Assembly: GCA_016522385.1 (NCBI GenBank)
Contig: JAEKFU010000340.1
Coordinates: 1 to 13,456 of the forward strand
Reading direction: 5' to 3'
Source: Pseudomonadota bacterium
Lineage (GTDB): Bacteria; Pseudomonadota; Alphaproteobacteria; Rhizobiales; Aestuariivirgaceae
Length of the DNA stretch: 13,456 bases
Below are positions 1-7,439 of the stretch, piece after piece. The notes under the pieces were generated by a model that saw only the letters and a program-made list of their open reading frames with translations, searched no databases and was not told the origin of the DNA. Position numbers and translations under genes: made by a program. The first letter of the stretch is position 1, and each line of letters begins with the position of its first letter.

Positions 1-718
1 GCATATAGGCGTGATCCTTGCCGCACAGCTCAGAACACTGGCCGTAATAGATGCCTTCCTTGGTCGCCTTGAACCACGTCTCGTTGAGGCGCCCGGGAAC
101 GGCATCGATCTTGGAGCCAAAGGACGGGATGGTCCAGGCATGGATGACATCATTGGACGTCACGATCAGGCGGATGGTCTTGTTGACCGGCACAACCATG
201 GCATTGTCGACGGCCAGCAGGTACGGTTCGCCGTCCTTGAGTTCTTCTTCGGTCTTGAGAACCGAATCGAAATTGATGTCGCCATTGTCTGGATAGTCGT
301 AGGTCCAGTACCACTGTGACGATGTCGCCTTGACCGTCATGTCGGCATCGGGAAAATCACGCTGGAAATATAACAACCGGAACGACGGAATCGCGACGAT
401 AATCAGGATCAGCACCGGAACGACGGTCCAGACCACTTCGATCAATGTGTTGTGAGTCGTGCGCGACGGCTCGGGGTTGGCCTTGGCGCTAAACCGCATC
501 ATGACCGTGACCAATAGGCCCAGGACAAACAGCGAGATCAGGCAAATCAGCCAAAGGAGAAATGTATGAAACTGATGGATATTTTCTGCCACCGGTGAGG
601 CTGGCGCCTGTAATCCGAGCTGCCAAGGTTCGGGTATGCCGAGCCCCGCAGCAAATGCTTCGACCGAGGCCAAAATTGCCAATGCCGAACCGGCCATCAA
701 TCCCATAAGTAGACGCAT
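1..718 (-). CDS. coxB: cytochrome c oxidase subunit II, 3' end cut by window edge
   Basis: Subunit II of aa3-type cytochrome c oxidase, which takes electrons from cytochrome c through the binuclear CuA centre on the periplasmic side of the inner membrane. The first 239 codons are present. An N-terminal signal peptide (about residues 1-24) is followed by two transmembrane helices (about 50-75 and 92-115) and the cupredoxin domain. The aromatic patch WYWTYDYP is present. CuA ligands are visible: H193, then C228, E230, C232, H236 and M239 at the very edge of the window. Typical family members run some tens of residues further, so only the C-terminus is missing. The ATG at 718 is preceded by AGGAAAGGG six bases upstream, which supports this start. 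It is divergent from the IalB gene. The rest of the cox operon would lie beyond position 1. The identification is secure. Confidence 0.97.
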   Translation of the reverse strand, partial: MRLLMGLMAGSALAILASVEAFAAGLGIPEPWQLGLQAPASPVAENIHQFHTFLLWLICLISLFVLGLLVTVMMRFSAKANPEPSRTTHNTLIEVVWTVVPVLILIIVAIPSFRLLYFQRDFPDADMTVKATSSQWYWTYDYPDNGDINFDSVLKTEEELKDGEPYLLAVDNAMVVPVNKTIRLIVTSNDVIHAWTIPSFGSKIDAVPGRLNETWFKATKEGIYYGQCSELCGKDHAYM

Positions 719-724
719 CAACCG

Positions 725-733
725 CCCTTTCCT
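725..733 (-). promoter_or_regulatory. ribosome binding site of coxB
   Basis: On the minus strand this reads AGGAAAGGG, six bases before the coxB ATG, and it decides the start. Confidence 0.7.
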
Positions 734-846
734 TGTCTCTCAGCTGCCGAGATGCACTCCCGCAGTCCCGCCGAACCGCGATCTGGCGCTAAGTGGAACA
801 AACCCATCCTTGGCCCGAAGCACGGTCATCTTTTGTCTGATGCCGA

Positions 847-875
847 CTTACAGTGCCTTATGACATGATTGTGAA
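847..875 (-). promoter_or_regulatory. possible sigma70-type promoter of coxB
   Basis: On the minus strand a -35-like TTCACA (875-870) lies 17 bases from a -10-like TGTAAG (852-847). This would give a leader of roughly 120 nt before coxB. Both boxes are imperfect, so the call rests on spacing and position only. Confidence 0.25.
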
Positions 876-1278
876 CCATAATCCATGTGCCGCTGCAATG
901 GCGCGCGAGCGCGGCAAAGTTTCGCGCCATGGGTTCAGAGCAAGTGGACACGCTAGAATAAATAAAGCAATGCGCAGCATCGAAATTCCGCCCCAATTCT
1001 TGTCGATGACACACAGATTCGGCGCTGATCACCCGATATCGGGCGATCCTGCCTACGAAATCCCCACTCAGATGTCCGATCAATTGACATGGGCAGTAGG
1101 AGTTGAGATACGGGTGAAGTGTTTCTGTCCGAGCGAATGCGCAACGAAAGCAAACCGTTGGATTGATGATGTAAAGGGACTGCTGAGTGCCGCAACGCCT
1201 TGGAAATGCCGAAAGCTGAAAGCCCGGCCATGATGGTGTGGCATATGCGATAACATTACTTAACAACCGGAGTTCGAA

Positions 1279-1956
1279 TTGATCGTGAGAAAATTAAGTC
1301 TGAAACCAAGCAGACGGGCGACCGGCCTTGCCGCCCTTGCCGTCTTTAGTGCCGCGATCTCCGCAGAGCTTTTGGCTCAGACGGCGCAACAACAAGCTCC
1401 CACCCAGGTCTTCAGACAGTTCGGCCCGCGTGTACAGAAACCGGCGGGCGGGACCCAAGCGCCCGTTCCAGGACAGCAACGGCCCGCACCGCCACAACAG
1501 ACGGCAGATATTGTAGCAAAACATGGTGACTGGACGCTGACCTGCGAAAAGAAAGAAGTTAAGCAGTCCGATGGTTCATCAAAGAAGCCCTGCGCGATGG
1601 TGCAGAGCACCCAACACGCCGAGCGCAAGAATGTCGCCTTGACCCTGATCCTCTTAAAGGGCGAGAAAGATGGTAAGCCAAACACCATGATGCGCGTTAT
1701 GGTGCCGATCGGTGTTTTTCTGCCGACCGGCGTGGCATTGGAAATCGACGGCGCTGCGGTTGGCCGAGTGCCCTTCACACGGTGCCTGCCCCAGGTCTGC
1801 ATCGCATTTGCCGAAGCCTCGCCACCGACCCTGGACAAGCTCAAGAAGGGTGGCAAGGCGAATTTCATCATTTACGAAGCACCCGGCCTGGGCATGTCGC
1901 TGGAATTGTCCTTGAAGGGCTTTACGGCAGGATTGAAAAACCTGCATGAATTGTAG
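1279..1956 (+). CDS. invasion-associated locus B (IalB) family protein
   Basis: A secreted or envelope-attached protein of the IalB family. The family is named after the Bartonella invasion protein but is widespread in non-pathogenic Alphaproteobacteria, where its role is not settled. The 225-residue product has a basic N-terminus and hydrophobic signal sequence (about 14-33), then a Pro/Gln-rich linker (about 35-75), then the IalB domain from about residue 80 (GDWTLTCEK) to the end. Four cysteines (C89, C105, C169, C174) could form two disulfides, as expected for a periplasmic fold. The TTG start is chosen because GGAG at 1269-1272 sits six bases upstream; an in-frame GTG at 1285 is the alternative. 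The stop lies 35 bp before the preferred tldD start, so co-transcription is likely. The family call is firm, but pathogenesis should not be inferred from it. Confidence 0.88.
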   Translation: MIVRKLSLKPSRRATGLAALAVFSAAISAELLAQTAQQQAPTQVFRQFGPRVQKPAGGTQAPVPGQQRPAPPQQTADIVAKHGDWTLTCEKKEVKQSDGSSKKPCAMVQSTQHAERKNVALTLILLKGEKDGKPNTMMRVMVPIGVFLPTGVALEIDGAAVGRVPFTRCLPQVCIAFAEASPPTLDKLKKGGKANFIIYEAPGLGMSLELSLKGFTAGLKNLHEL

Positions 1957-1991
1957 AATTGCGATTCACGGTAGGAAAGGAAAGCGCAGAC

Positions 1992-3419
1992 GTGTCTGAT
2001 CAGGCCGACGAGCTGTTTTTCACTGGCGACGACTTCAACAGAGATACGGCTGAGACAATTGTTTCTGACGCTCTGAGTGGCTGCGATGACGGTGAACTTT
2101 TCATGGAGTACCGACAGACCGAGGCGCTTTCCTATGACGACGGTCGGCTGAAAAGTGCCAATTTCGATACCCAGCAGGGCTTTGGCCTGCGGGCCGTTGC
2201 CGGCGAGACAGCCGCTTATGCACATGCCTCTGAGCTATCTAATGCGGCTCTGAAGCGGGCTGCAGGCTCGGTCGCGGCTGTGAAGTCAGGCTATGGCGGA
2301 ACCTATTCGGCACATCCGCCCGGCACCAACAGATCACTCTATGAGCCGGACAATCCGCTGGAGGCGATGCCGTTTGAAGACAAAGTCCGCCTGTTGCAAA
2401 CGGTTGATGAATACGCTCGCCGGCGCGATAGCAAGATAGTCCAAGTTTCGATATCGCTGACCGGCAACTGGCAGTTTGTCGAAATCCTGCGGCCGGGTGG
2501 TTTTTCTCGCCGCGACATCCGGCCGCTGGTGCGGTTCAATGTTTCGGTGGTCACCAGCGATGGCGAGCGGCGCGGCACCGGGACATACGGGGTCGGTGGA
2601 CGCCAGCTCTATGAAGAGTTTCTGGCAGGTGACAAGTGGAAGGTGGCAACGGATGCGGCTATCCGGCAAAGCCTTGTTTCGCTTGAGGCGACGCCGGCGC
2701 CGGCCGGTGAAATGGATGTCGTGCTTGGTCCGGGGTGGCCGGGCATCCTGTTGCACGAGGCAATCGGGCACGGTCTGGAAGGTGACTTCAACCGCAAGAA
2801 GACCAGCGCTTTTGCAGGCCTGCTGGGTGAACGTATCGCTGCACCGGGCGTAACGGTTGTCGATGACGGCACCATTGAAGCCCGGCGTGGCAGCCTGACT
2901 ATCGACGATGAAGGCACGCCAACGTCAAACACAACACTCATCGAAGATGGCCTCCTGGTCGGCTATATGCAGGATCGGCTGAATGCCCGGCTAATGGGGG
3001 TAGAGCCGACCGGCAACGGCCGCCGCCAGTCATATGCCCACAACCCGATGCCCAGGATGACCAACACCTACATGTTGTCAGGTGATAAGGAACCAGAAGA
3101 AATCCTGGCTTCGGTGAATAACGGGCTTCTGGCAGTTTCGTTCGGCGGCGGGTCGGTGGATATTACAAGCGGCAAGTTTGTGTTTTCATGCACGGAGGCG
3201 TACCGGATCGAGAACGGCAAAATCGGCGCTCCGGTCAAAGGCGCCACGCTTGTCGGCAACGGCGCGGATGCGCTGACACGTATCTCGATGGTCGGCAATG
3301 ACATGGCACTCGACAGCGGCATCGGCACTTGCGGCAAACAGGGCCAGGGTGTGCCGGTCGGTGTTGGCCAACCGACTCTGCGTCTCGACAAGATTACAGT
3401 GGGCGGCACCGCGGCCTGA
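1992..3419 (+). CDS. tldD: metalloprotease TldD
   Basis: Peptidase family U62/M103. In Escherichia coli TldD acts with TldE (PmbA) as a heterodimer that processes the microcin B17 precursor and degrades the antitoxin CcdA, working on unfolded peptides in the cytoplasm. The zinc motif HEAIGH is at residues 255-260 (from position 2754), in the family context LLHEAIGHGLEGDFN. The N-terminal pattern DGELFMEYRQTE and GFGLRAVAGE is also typical. The product is 475 residues, normal for TldD. I prefer the GTG at 1992, preceded by AGGAAAGG at 1973-1980, because family members start close to this point; a TTG at 1959 would add 11 residues. The TldE partner is not in the window and must lie elsewhere. 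The HAD gene follows after 11 bp. Confidence 0.95.
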   Translation: MSDQADELFFTGDDFNRDTAETIVSDALSGCDDGELFMEYRQTEALSYDDGRLKSANFDTQQGFGLRAVAGETAAYAHASELSNAALKRAAGSVAAVKSGYGGTYSAHPPGTNRSLYEPDNPLEAMPFEDKVRLLQTVDEYARRRDSKIVQVSISLTGNWQFVEILRPGGFSRRDIRPLVRFNVSVVTSDGERRGTGTYGVGGRQLYEEFLAGDKWKVATDAAIRQSLVSLEATPAPAGEMDVVLGPGWPGILLHEAIGHGLEGDFNRKKTSAFAGLLGERIAAPGVTVVDDGTIEARRGSLTIDDEGTPTSNTTLIEDGLLVGYMQDRLNARLMGVEPTGNGRRQSYAHNPMPRMTNTYMLSGDKEPEEILASVNNGLLAVSFGGGSVDITSGKFVFSCTEAYRIENGKIGAPVKGATLVGNGADALTRISMVGNDMALDSGIGTCGKQGQGVPVGVGQPTLRLDKITVGGTAA

Positions 3420-3430
3420 CTGCGAACCCA

Positions 3431-4042
3431 ATGATCGACACGGTGATTTTCGATCTCGACGGCGTGCTTTGCGAGTACAATTTGCGCGTTCGTCTAGAGG
3501 CACTTTCCGACATCAGCGGGCGACCCACCGCAGAAATTCGTCGGGATCTTTGGGACTCCGGATTTGAGGAGGATGCCGATACCGGCCGCTATCCCGATGC
3601 CGACGATTACCTTAAGGAGTTCGGGGACCGGCTGAAGTTTCCAGTCACCCGTGAGCAATGGATTGAGGCAAGACGGCGGTCTATGAGGCCCTATGACGGG
3701 ATGTTGCAAATCGTTGCAGGACTGAAGCGGTCCAAGACGGTCGCGATTTTGACCAACAACGTGCCGTTGCTCCGGGAAACCCTACCTCAGGTTTTCGCGC
3801 CGGCAATCGGGCTGTTCGGCGACCACATATATTTTTCCTGCGACTTCGGTATCGGCAAACCAGATCCGGAGCTGTTTAGGCAGGTGGCGTCGCGATGCGG
3901 CGCCAACGTCCAGGGCTGTCTGTTCACCGATGACATGCTGATTAATGTCAAGGGCGCAAGGGATGCTGGCATGCAGGGTATTCACTTCACCGGCGAGACC
4001 GCGTTTCGAGATCGACTCTCTCGGGCCGGCATGACAGTTTGA
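3431..4042 (+). CDS. HAD-superfamily hydrolase (YihX-like phosphatase)
   Basis: Haloacid dehalogenase-type phosphatase of subfamily IA with an alpha-helical cap. All four HAD motifs are visible: motif I FDLDGV with nucleophile D8 and acid/base D10, motif II T108 in ILTNN, motif III K143 in GKPDPELF, and motif IV D167-D168 in FTDDMLINVKGARDAGM. The 203-residue length and the spacing of motif IV resemble the YihX/epoxide-hydrolase-N-terminal branch, whose E. coli member removes phosphate from glucose-1-phosphate. The substrate here cannot be read from the sequence. I use the ATG at 3431 because the protein begins with motif I there; longer in-frame starts run back into tldD. No clear Shine-Dalgarno is seen, so translation may be coupled to tldD, whose stop is 11 bp upstream. 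Confidence 0.88.
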   Translation: MIDTVIFDLDGVLCEYNLRVRLEALSDISGRPTAEIRRDLWDSGFEEDADTGRYPDADDYLKEFGDRLKFPVTREQWIEARRRSMRPYDGMLQIVAGLKRSKTVAILTNNVPLLRETLPQVFAPAIGLFGDHIYFSCDFGIGKPDPELFRQVASRCGANVQGCLFTDDMLINVKGARDAGMQGIHFTGETAFRDRLSRAGMTV

Positions 4043-4118
4043 ACTTTGCCGCTTGATATTTGTTGGTATATCCGCCCTATGGGTGGAGACCTGCACGCCT
4101 TTCTTTGAGACTTTCTTC

Positions 4119-5477
4119 ATGAGCAGCGACACCGCCGTTACCGCGCCAATTGACATGTCGGCACGGTTTGTTTCCGGATCGATCATGCGTCATGTGGTAG
4201 TAATGACATTTACCGGCGCAATCGGTCTGATGGCGCTGTTTCTGGTCGATCTTGCGGATCTTTTTTTCCTGTCGCTACTCAATCGCACGGAGATCACCGC
4301 GGCCATTGGCTTTGCCGGCACGATTGCCTTCATCAATCTGTCGCTGAGCATCGGCCTTGGCATTGCAGCGGCGGCGCTGGTGGCGCGCAACCTTGGCGCC
4401 GGCAACACCCAAACGGCCAGGCGCTTTGCCACCAACGCCGTGGCGGTGGTGCTTGCGGTCTCCATCCTGCTTAGCGCACTGATTGGATTGTTCGCGGATG
4501 AACTGCTTGGAATGCTTGGTGCCGACGGCGAAGCGCAAGCCCTGGGAAGGGTCTACCTGCTGACCCTGATTGCCGGTTTCCCGCTGCTTGCCGGCGCAAT
4601 CAGCTGTAATTTCTGTTTGCGGGCAGTGGGTGATGCCCGACGGGCCATGCATGCGACACTGGCAGTGGCCGTCGTCAATATCGTGCTCGACCCCCTGTTC
4701 ATATTTGGCCTTGGCATGGGAATCCAAGGAGCCGCCCTGGCGTCTGTGTTCGCCCACCTGGCATCGTTTTGCATCGCGGTTTACGGACTGCATTTCGTGC
4801 ATCGGTTCCTCGCGCCATTTGACTTTTTTAGGCTGGTCGGTGACCTCAAGGCGATCCTGGCGATTGCCGGGCCGGCGGTGCTGACACAACTGGCAACGCC
4901 GTTTGCCATTGCTTATCTGACCCGGGCCTCTGCCGAATATGGAGATCCGGTTGTCGCCGCGGTTGCGATCATCAACCGCCTGACACCCGTCGCATTTGGC
5001 GTAATTTTTTCGCTGTCCGGTGCCGTCGGACCGATCATCGGCCAGAATTTCGGCGCGGGAGAGTATGCGCGGGTGCGCCGGACACTGACCGACTCACTGC
5101 TGTTTTCCCTCATCTACACCCTGTCAACTGTGCTGGTGCTGCTGGTTTTACGCAACCAGGTGCCGGCATGGTTTCTCGTCGAAGGTCACACTGCGCAACT
5201 GGTGACTTTTTACTGCACATGGCTGGCGGTGACCTGGGCCTTCGCCGGCGCGCAGTTTGTCGCCCAAGCGGCCTTCAACAATCTCGGCCGAGCGCATTGG
5301 TCGACATTCTTCAACTGGGGCAGAGCAACTCTGGGAACCATTCCATTCATCCATCTGGGCGCATGGTGGGCGGATGCAACGGGGATCATCATAGGCAGCG
5401 TGATAGGGGCTGTCCTGTTCGGCATCGCGGCGACGATTGCGGCGTACCGACTGGTGAACCGCCTGTCACATGAATGA
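4119..5477 (+). CDS. MATE family efflux transporter
   Basis: Inner-membrane multidrug and toxin extrusion transporter, exchanging Na+ or H+ for organic cations or other toxic compounds. The 452-residue product has about 12 hydrophobic helices in two related halves, as usual for the family. MATE-like segments include the helix-loop IGLGIAAAALVARNLGAGN near residue 90 in the first half and GAVGPIIGQNFGAGEYARVR in the second half. The ATG at 4119 (MSSDTAVTAP) is chosen; the frame opens earlier at a TTG (4053), but those extra residues look untypical and that start would lie almost at the HAD stop. The upstream ribosome site is weak. It may be co-transcribed with the HAD gene 76 bp upstream. The substrate is unknown. 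Confidence 0.9.
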   Translation: MSSDTAVTAPIDMSARFVSGSIMRHVVVMTFTGAIGLMALFLVDLADLFFLSLLNRTEITAAIGFAGTIAFINLSLSIGLGIAAAALVARNLGAGNTQTARRFATNAVAVVLAVSILLSALIGLFADELLGMLGADGEAQALGRVYLLTLIAGFPLLAGAISCNFCLRAVGDARRAMHATLAVAVVNIVLDPLFIFGLGMGIQGAALASVFAHLASFCIAVYGLHFVHRFLAPFDFFRLVGDLKAILAIAGPAVLTQLATPFAIAYLTRASAEYGDPVVAAVAIINRLTPVAFGVIFSLSGAVGPIIGQNFGAGEYARVRRTLTDSLLFSLIYTLSTVLVLLVLRNQVPAWFLVEGHTAQLVTFYCTWLAVTWAFAGAQFVAQAAFNNLGRAHWSTFFNWGRATLGTIPFIHLGAWWADATGIIIGSVIGAVLFGIAATIAAYRLVNRLSHE

Positions 5478-5513
5478 TTTTGACGCAGCTGCGGCGCAAA
5501 ACTAGAATAAGCC

Positions 5514-6221
5514 ATGACATCATCTGCAAACCCCATCATGGACGTTTTGAACCAGTGTCAGGCTGGCCAGCTGGTCGCCACGATGAGTATGTCCTGCGAC
5601 CTGGATGAGGTGCAATGCCAGCAGGTCTTGCAACTGCAGACGTCGCAGATCGCCCGCCGGATTTCCGAGCAGATTACCGATGAAGACGACTATGAAGACC
5701 TGCTCGAGGTCCTCGATGAAGAAGAAGAATACGAATATCTCGACAAACCGAATGCCATACTCGGCCGTGACGCGATCAGTGATGGTGAGGAAATTCTCAA
5801 GCTCTTGTATGGTTCGCTCGACAAGGCTCGCGACGCCGCCGCACAGATGAGCATCCCTCCGGACGTGGATGCAGAGGTGGCAGCACGGCTGATGACGTTG
5901 TCGGCGACCCTCACGCTGGCCGCCATGGCGCGGCGCAACCAACAGTTTCAACTGTCGGCGGCGAGTCAGGATGCGGCCGAGAGTGACGGCCGACAAGGCG
6001 AAGGCCTGATCGCGATGATTGTTTCAGCCTTCGTTGCCGGATTAATGCAGGCACTGCGACAGACCGTGCGGCCGCGCAGACGGCGGCGCAAACGCAATAT
6101 ACTGTCGAGTATCTTTGGGACCGGCCCCAAGAAACGACGGCGAAGAAGGTCAAGGCGCCGCAGACGCCGCCGCAAATCTCCCACACTCAACGATCTGCTG
6201 GGGGATATCCTTCGAGGCTAG
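5514..6221 (+). CDS. divergent DUF937-like protein with acidic patch and arginine-rich tail
   Basis: A 235-residue protein of unknown function. Residues about 10-140 match the DUF937 layout of the neighbour at 6262: a helical start (QAGQLVATMSMS), then YLDKPNAI, then DGEEILKLLYGSLDKARDAAA. Unlike the neighbour it carries an acidic insert at about 56-75 (DEDDYEDLLEVLDEEEEYEY). A hydrophobic helix follows at about 164-181. The C-terminus has two basic runs, R186-R194 and K206-K221, the latter almost all arginine, before the final helix LNDLLGDILRG. The arginines use CGA, CGG, CGC, AGA and AGG, so this is not a DNA simple repeat. The tail could bind nucleic acid, polyphosphate or acidic lipid; that is inference. 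No strong ribosome site is seen, and later ATGs (5538) are possible starts. It lies 36 bp after the MATE gene and 40 bp before its paralogue. Confidence 0.8.
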   Translation: MTSSANPIMDVLNQCQAGQLVATMSMSCDLDEVQCQQVLQLQTSQIARRISEQITDEDDYEDLLEVLDEEEEYEYLDKPNAILGRDAISDGEEILKLLYGSLDKARDAAAQMSIPPDVDAEVAARLMTLSATLTLAAMARRNQQFQLSAASQDAAESDGRQGEGLIAMIVSAFVAGLMQALRQTVRPRRRRRKRNILSSIFGTGPKKRRRRRSRRRRRRRKSPTLNDLLGDILRG

Positions 6222-6247
6222 TATTACGTTTGTGAGTAGAGAGAAAC

Positions 6248-6253
6248 AGGAGG
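6248..6253 (+). promoter_or_regulatory. strong ribosome binding site of the second DUF937 gene
   Basis: A perfect AGGAGG eight bases before the ATG at 6262. It contrasts with the weak site of the first DUF937 gene and suggests the second protein is made in greater amounts. Confidence 0.8.
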
Positions 6254-6261
6254 CCTAGAAA

Positions 6262-6993
6262 ATGGAGCTGCTTGACCTTATTGCCAACGCACATGCGGGC
6301 CACGGACTCGACAACATAGGGGGCCAGTTCGGGCTTGACCGTGATCAGACCCAGGCCGCCATTGAACTACTGGCGCCTACCGTGGCAGCCGGTTTGCGTC
6401 GCAATGCGGGTTCGCCACAGGGTATGATCGCATTGATTGAGGCGTTGCAGAGCGGCAAACACGAGCGCTATCTCGACGATCCTGATACCATCCAGTTCGA
6501 CCAGGTTGCCGGAGACGGCAACAAAATTCTTGGCCACGTGTTCGGCTCAAAGGATGTCAGTCGCGGGGTGGCCATGCATGCGGCTGGTCAATCGGGCATC
6601 GGCAATACGATCCTAAAACAGCTGCTGCCGATAATCGCCTCCATGGTGCTCGGCGCGCTGACCCGCAAGCTGGGCAGTGCCAGCGGTGCACCTTCTCCAG
6701 CGCCGCGCCGCAGTGGCGGGGACGTGAGCGATGTTCTCGGCGAAGGGTCACCGCAAAGCGGACCAGCGCCACAACGCGGCGGCGGCGGTCTTGGAGACAT
6801 TCTAGGTGAAATTCTCGGCGGCGGATCAAGTCGCGGTCGGTATCGGGCCGAAGAACCGGATCTCGACTACGACGAAGATGCTTTCGCCAGGCACCGCGAC
6901 ATCCTGGAAGACACGCTTGGCCGTGGCACCCCGAGCGGCAGCGCGGCGGACGGTCTGCTCGACTCCGTGGAGCGTCACATCCGCCAACACTGA
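6262..6993 (+). CDS. DUF937 (YidB-like) domain protein
   Basis: A 243-residue protein with an N-terminal DUF937 domain (about 1-135), the family that includes E. coli YidB, whose function is unknown. It shares with the preceding gene the order YLDDPDTI, DGNKILGHVFGSKDVSR, then a hydrophobic helix (LKQLLPIIASMVLGAL, about 118-133). The C-terminal third is low-complexity Gly/Ser/Pro with three short related motifs: DVLGEG (about 157-162), DILGEILGGG (about 179-188) and DILEDTLGRG (about 213-222). The first DUF937 protein ends in a similar segment, so the pair may interact or co-assemble; that is inference. The acidic stretch 197-206 (EEPDLDYDED) could contact the arginine tail of the neighbour. 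The stop codon directly abuts the stop of the convergent DUF1127 gene. Confidence 0.88.
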   Translation: MELLDLIANAHAGHGLDNIGGQFGLDRDQTQAAIELLAPTVAAGLRRNAGSPQGMIALIEALQSGKHERYLDDPDTIQFDQVAGDGNKILGHVFGSKDVSRGVAMHAAGQSGIGNTILKQLLPIIASMVLGALTRKLGSASGAPSPAPRRSGGDVSDVLGEGSPQSGPAPQRGGGGLGDILGEILGGGSSRGRYRAEEPDLDYDEDAFARHRDILEDTLGRGTPSGSAADGLLDSVERHIRQH

Positions 6994-7257
6994 TCACAGC
7001 CACATCAGCTGGTGTTCCTTGCGGCGCCGGTATGCCGCCTTGTCAAGCTCGTGGGCGGCATTCACAGACAATGGCAGCTGCGATGCCCAGGCCACCTCGT
7101 CGCGCGTGACGCCAATGTCGTCGAGAATGTTGTCATCGTAATCCTGGAGCTGTCGGACCTTGCGACGTGCGATCCAATTGCGGAACCGGCGCGCTATCGT
7201 GGGCTTGATGTCGGTTCGCGCAATGGCACGGGTTTGTGAGAGGGTATGATTGGTCAT
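6994..7257 (-). CDS. small DUF1127 domain protein
   Basis: An 87-residue basic protein. The DUF1127 domain covers about residues 24-62 (FRNWIARRKVRQLQDYDDNI, then LDDIGVTRDEV), the usual arginine-rich helix followed by the conserved L-x-D-I-G-[VI] turn. Small DUF1127 proteins are common in Alphaproteobacteria; the Rhodobacter member CcaF1 binds RNA, and Agrobacterium members affect RNA turnover and phosphate metabolism. The ATG at 7257 has AGGAG ten bases upstream (7272-7268 on this strand), which decides the start over the longer open frame to 7347. It is divergent from the LysR gene and convergent, with zero spacing, with the DUF937 gene. In Brucella the LysR regulator VtlR activates several DUF1127 genes, so control by the neighbouring LysR protein is plausible. 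Confidence 0.93.
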   Translation of the reverse strand: MTNHTLSQTRAIARTDIKPTIARRFRNWIARRKVRQLQDYDDNILDDIGVTRDEVAWASQLPLSVNAAHELDKAAYRRRKEHQLMWL

Positions 7258-7267
7258 GGCATCAGTA

Positions 7268-7272
7268 CTCCT
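7268..7272 (-). promoter_or_regulatory. ribosome binding site of the DUF1127 gene
   Basis: AGGAG on the minus strand, ten bases before the ATG at 7257. It rules out the longer upstream start of the open frame. Confidence 0.7.
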
Positions 7273-7367
7273 GTTTGCGAAACAGTTAAGTTCCGCACTC
7301 GTTGGCCGCTCAGAGCGGGCGGGATGGGGTTCGATTTGGCACACCACGAAGGCGACCTTGTTAGGCT

Positions 7368-7396
7368 AATATGATCCTTTCCTATTGATCAATCAA
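7368..7396 (-). promoter_or_regulatory. possible promoter of the DUF1127 gene
   Basis: On the minus strand TTGATT (7396-7391) and CATATT (7373-7368) are separated by 17 bases, a plausible sigma70-type pair with a leader of about 100 nt. Its -35 box touches the -35 box of the divergent LysR promoter. Confidence 0.35.
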
Positions 7397-7414
7397 ACGA
7401 ATATGTTTTATGAT
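7385..7414 (+). promoter_or_regulatory. possible promoter of the LysR gene
   Basis: TTGATC (7385-7390) and TATGAT (7409-7414) with an 18-base spacer, giving a leader of about 25-30 nt before the ATG at 7448. The region is strikingly AT-rich compared with its surroundings. Confidence 0.45.
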
Positions 7415-7439
7415 ATATATCAACAAATGTGATCAAACG
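7392..7439 (+). repeat. direct repeat ATCAAACG, two copies 40 bp apart
   Basis: Copies at 7392-7399 and 7432-7439, start to start exactly 40 bp, close to four helical turns. They flank the palindrome at 7411-7422. Same-face half-sites for a tetrameric regulator are possible. Confidence 0.5.
7411..7422. promoter_or_regulatory. 12-bp perfect palindrome, candidate regulator site
   Basis: TGATATATATCA is a perfect palindrome overlapping the proposed -10 box of the LysR gene. A regulator bound here would repress lysR and could act on the divergent DUF1127 promoter. It resembles a LysR-type dyad in size but not exactly the T-N11-A pattern. A second palindrome, TTGATCAA, lies at 7385-7392. Confidence 0.45.

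Larger units (their letters stand above)
719..1278. other. 560-bp intergenic gap between coxB and the IalB gene
   Basis: This gap separates two divergent genes. It holds the coxB ribosome site and a possible coxB promoter. Open frames exist on both strands (for example 853-1233 plus and 826-1266 minus), but they overlap each other, show no third-position GC preference, have no ribosome site and resemble no family I know. A TTGACA at 1084-1089 has no good -10 partner. I cannot name a gene here. A small RNA or a decayed gene remains possible. Confidence 0.5.

Noticed and set aside
1084..1112. TTGACA as a -35 box for the IalB gene
   Set aside because: No acceptable -10 box at 16-18 bases, and the distance to the IalB start is large.
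853..1233. 126-codon open frame on the plus strand in the coxB-IalB gap
   Set aside because: No ribosome site, no third-position GC bias, no recognisable family, and competing open frames of similar length on the other strand.
3329..4042. Longer 237-residue version of the HAD protein
   Set aside because: The added residues lie inside tldD in another frame, and HAD motif I belongs at the N-terminus, as given by ATG 3431.
6069..6176. Arginine runs as an out-of-frame or simple-repeat artefact
   Set aside because: The frame continues from the conserved DUF937 part into LNDLLGDILRG, which resembles the neighbour's C-terminal motifs, and the arginine codons are mixed.
6994..7347. Longer 117-residue version of the DUF1127 protein
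   Set aside because: AGGAG ten bases before ATG 7257 and the usual family length favour the 87-residue form; the extra N-terminus covers the promoter leader.
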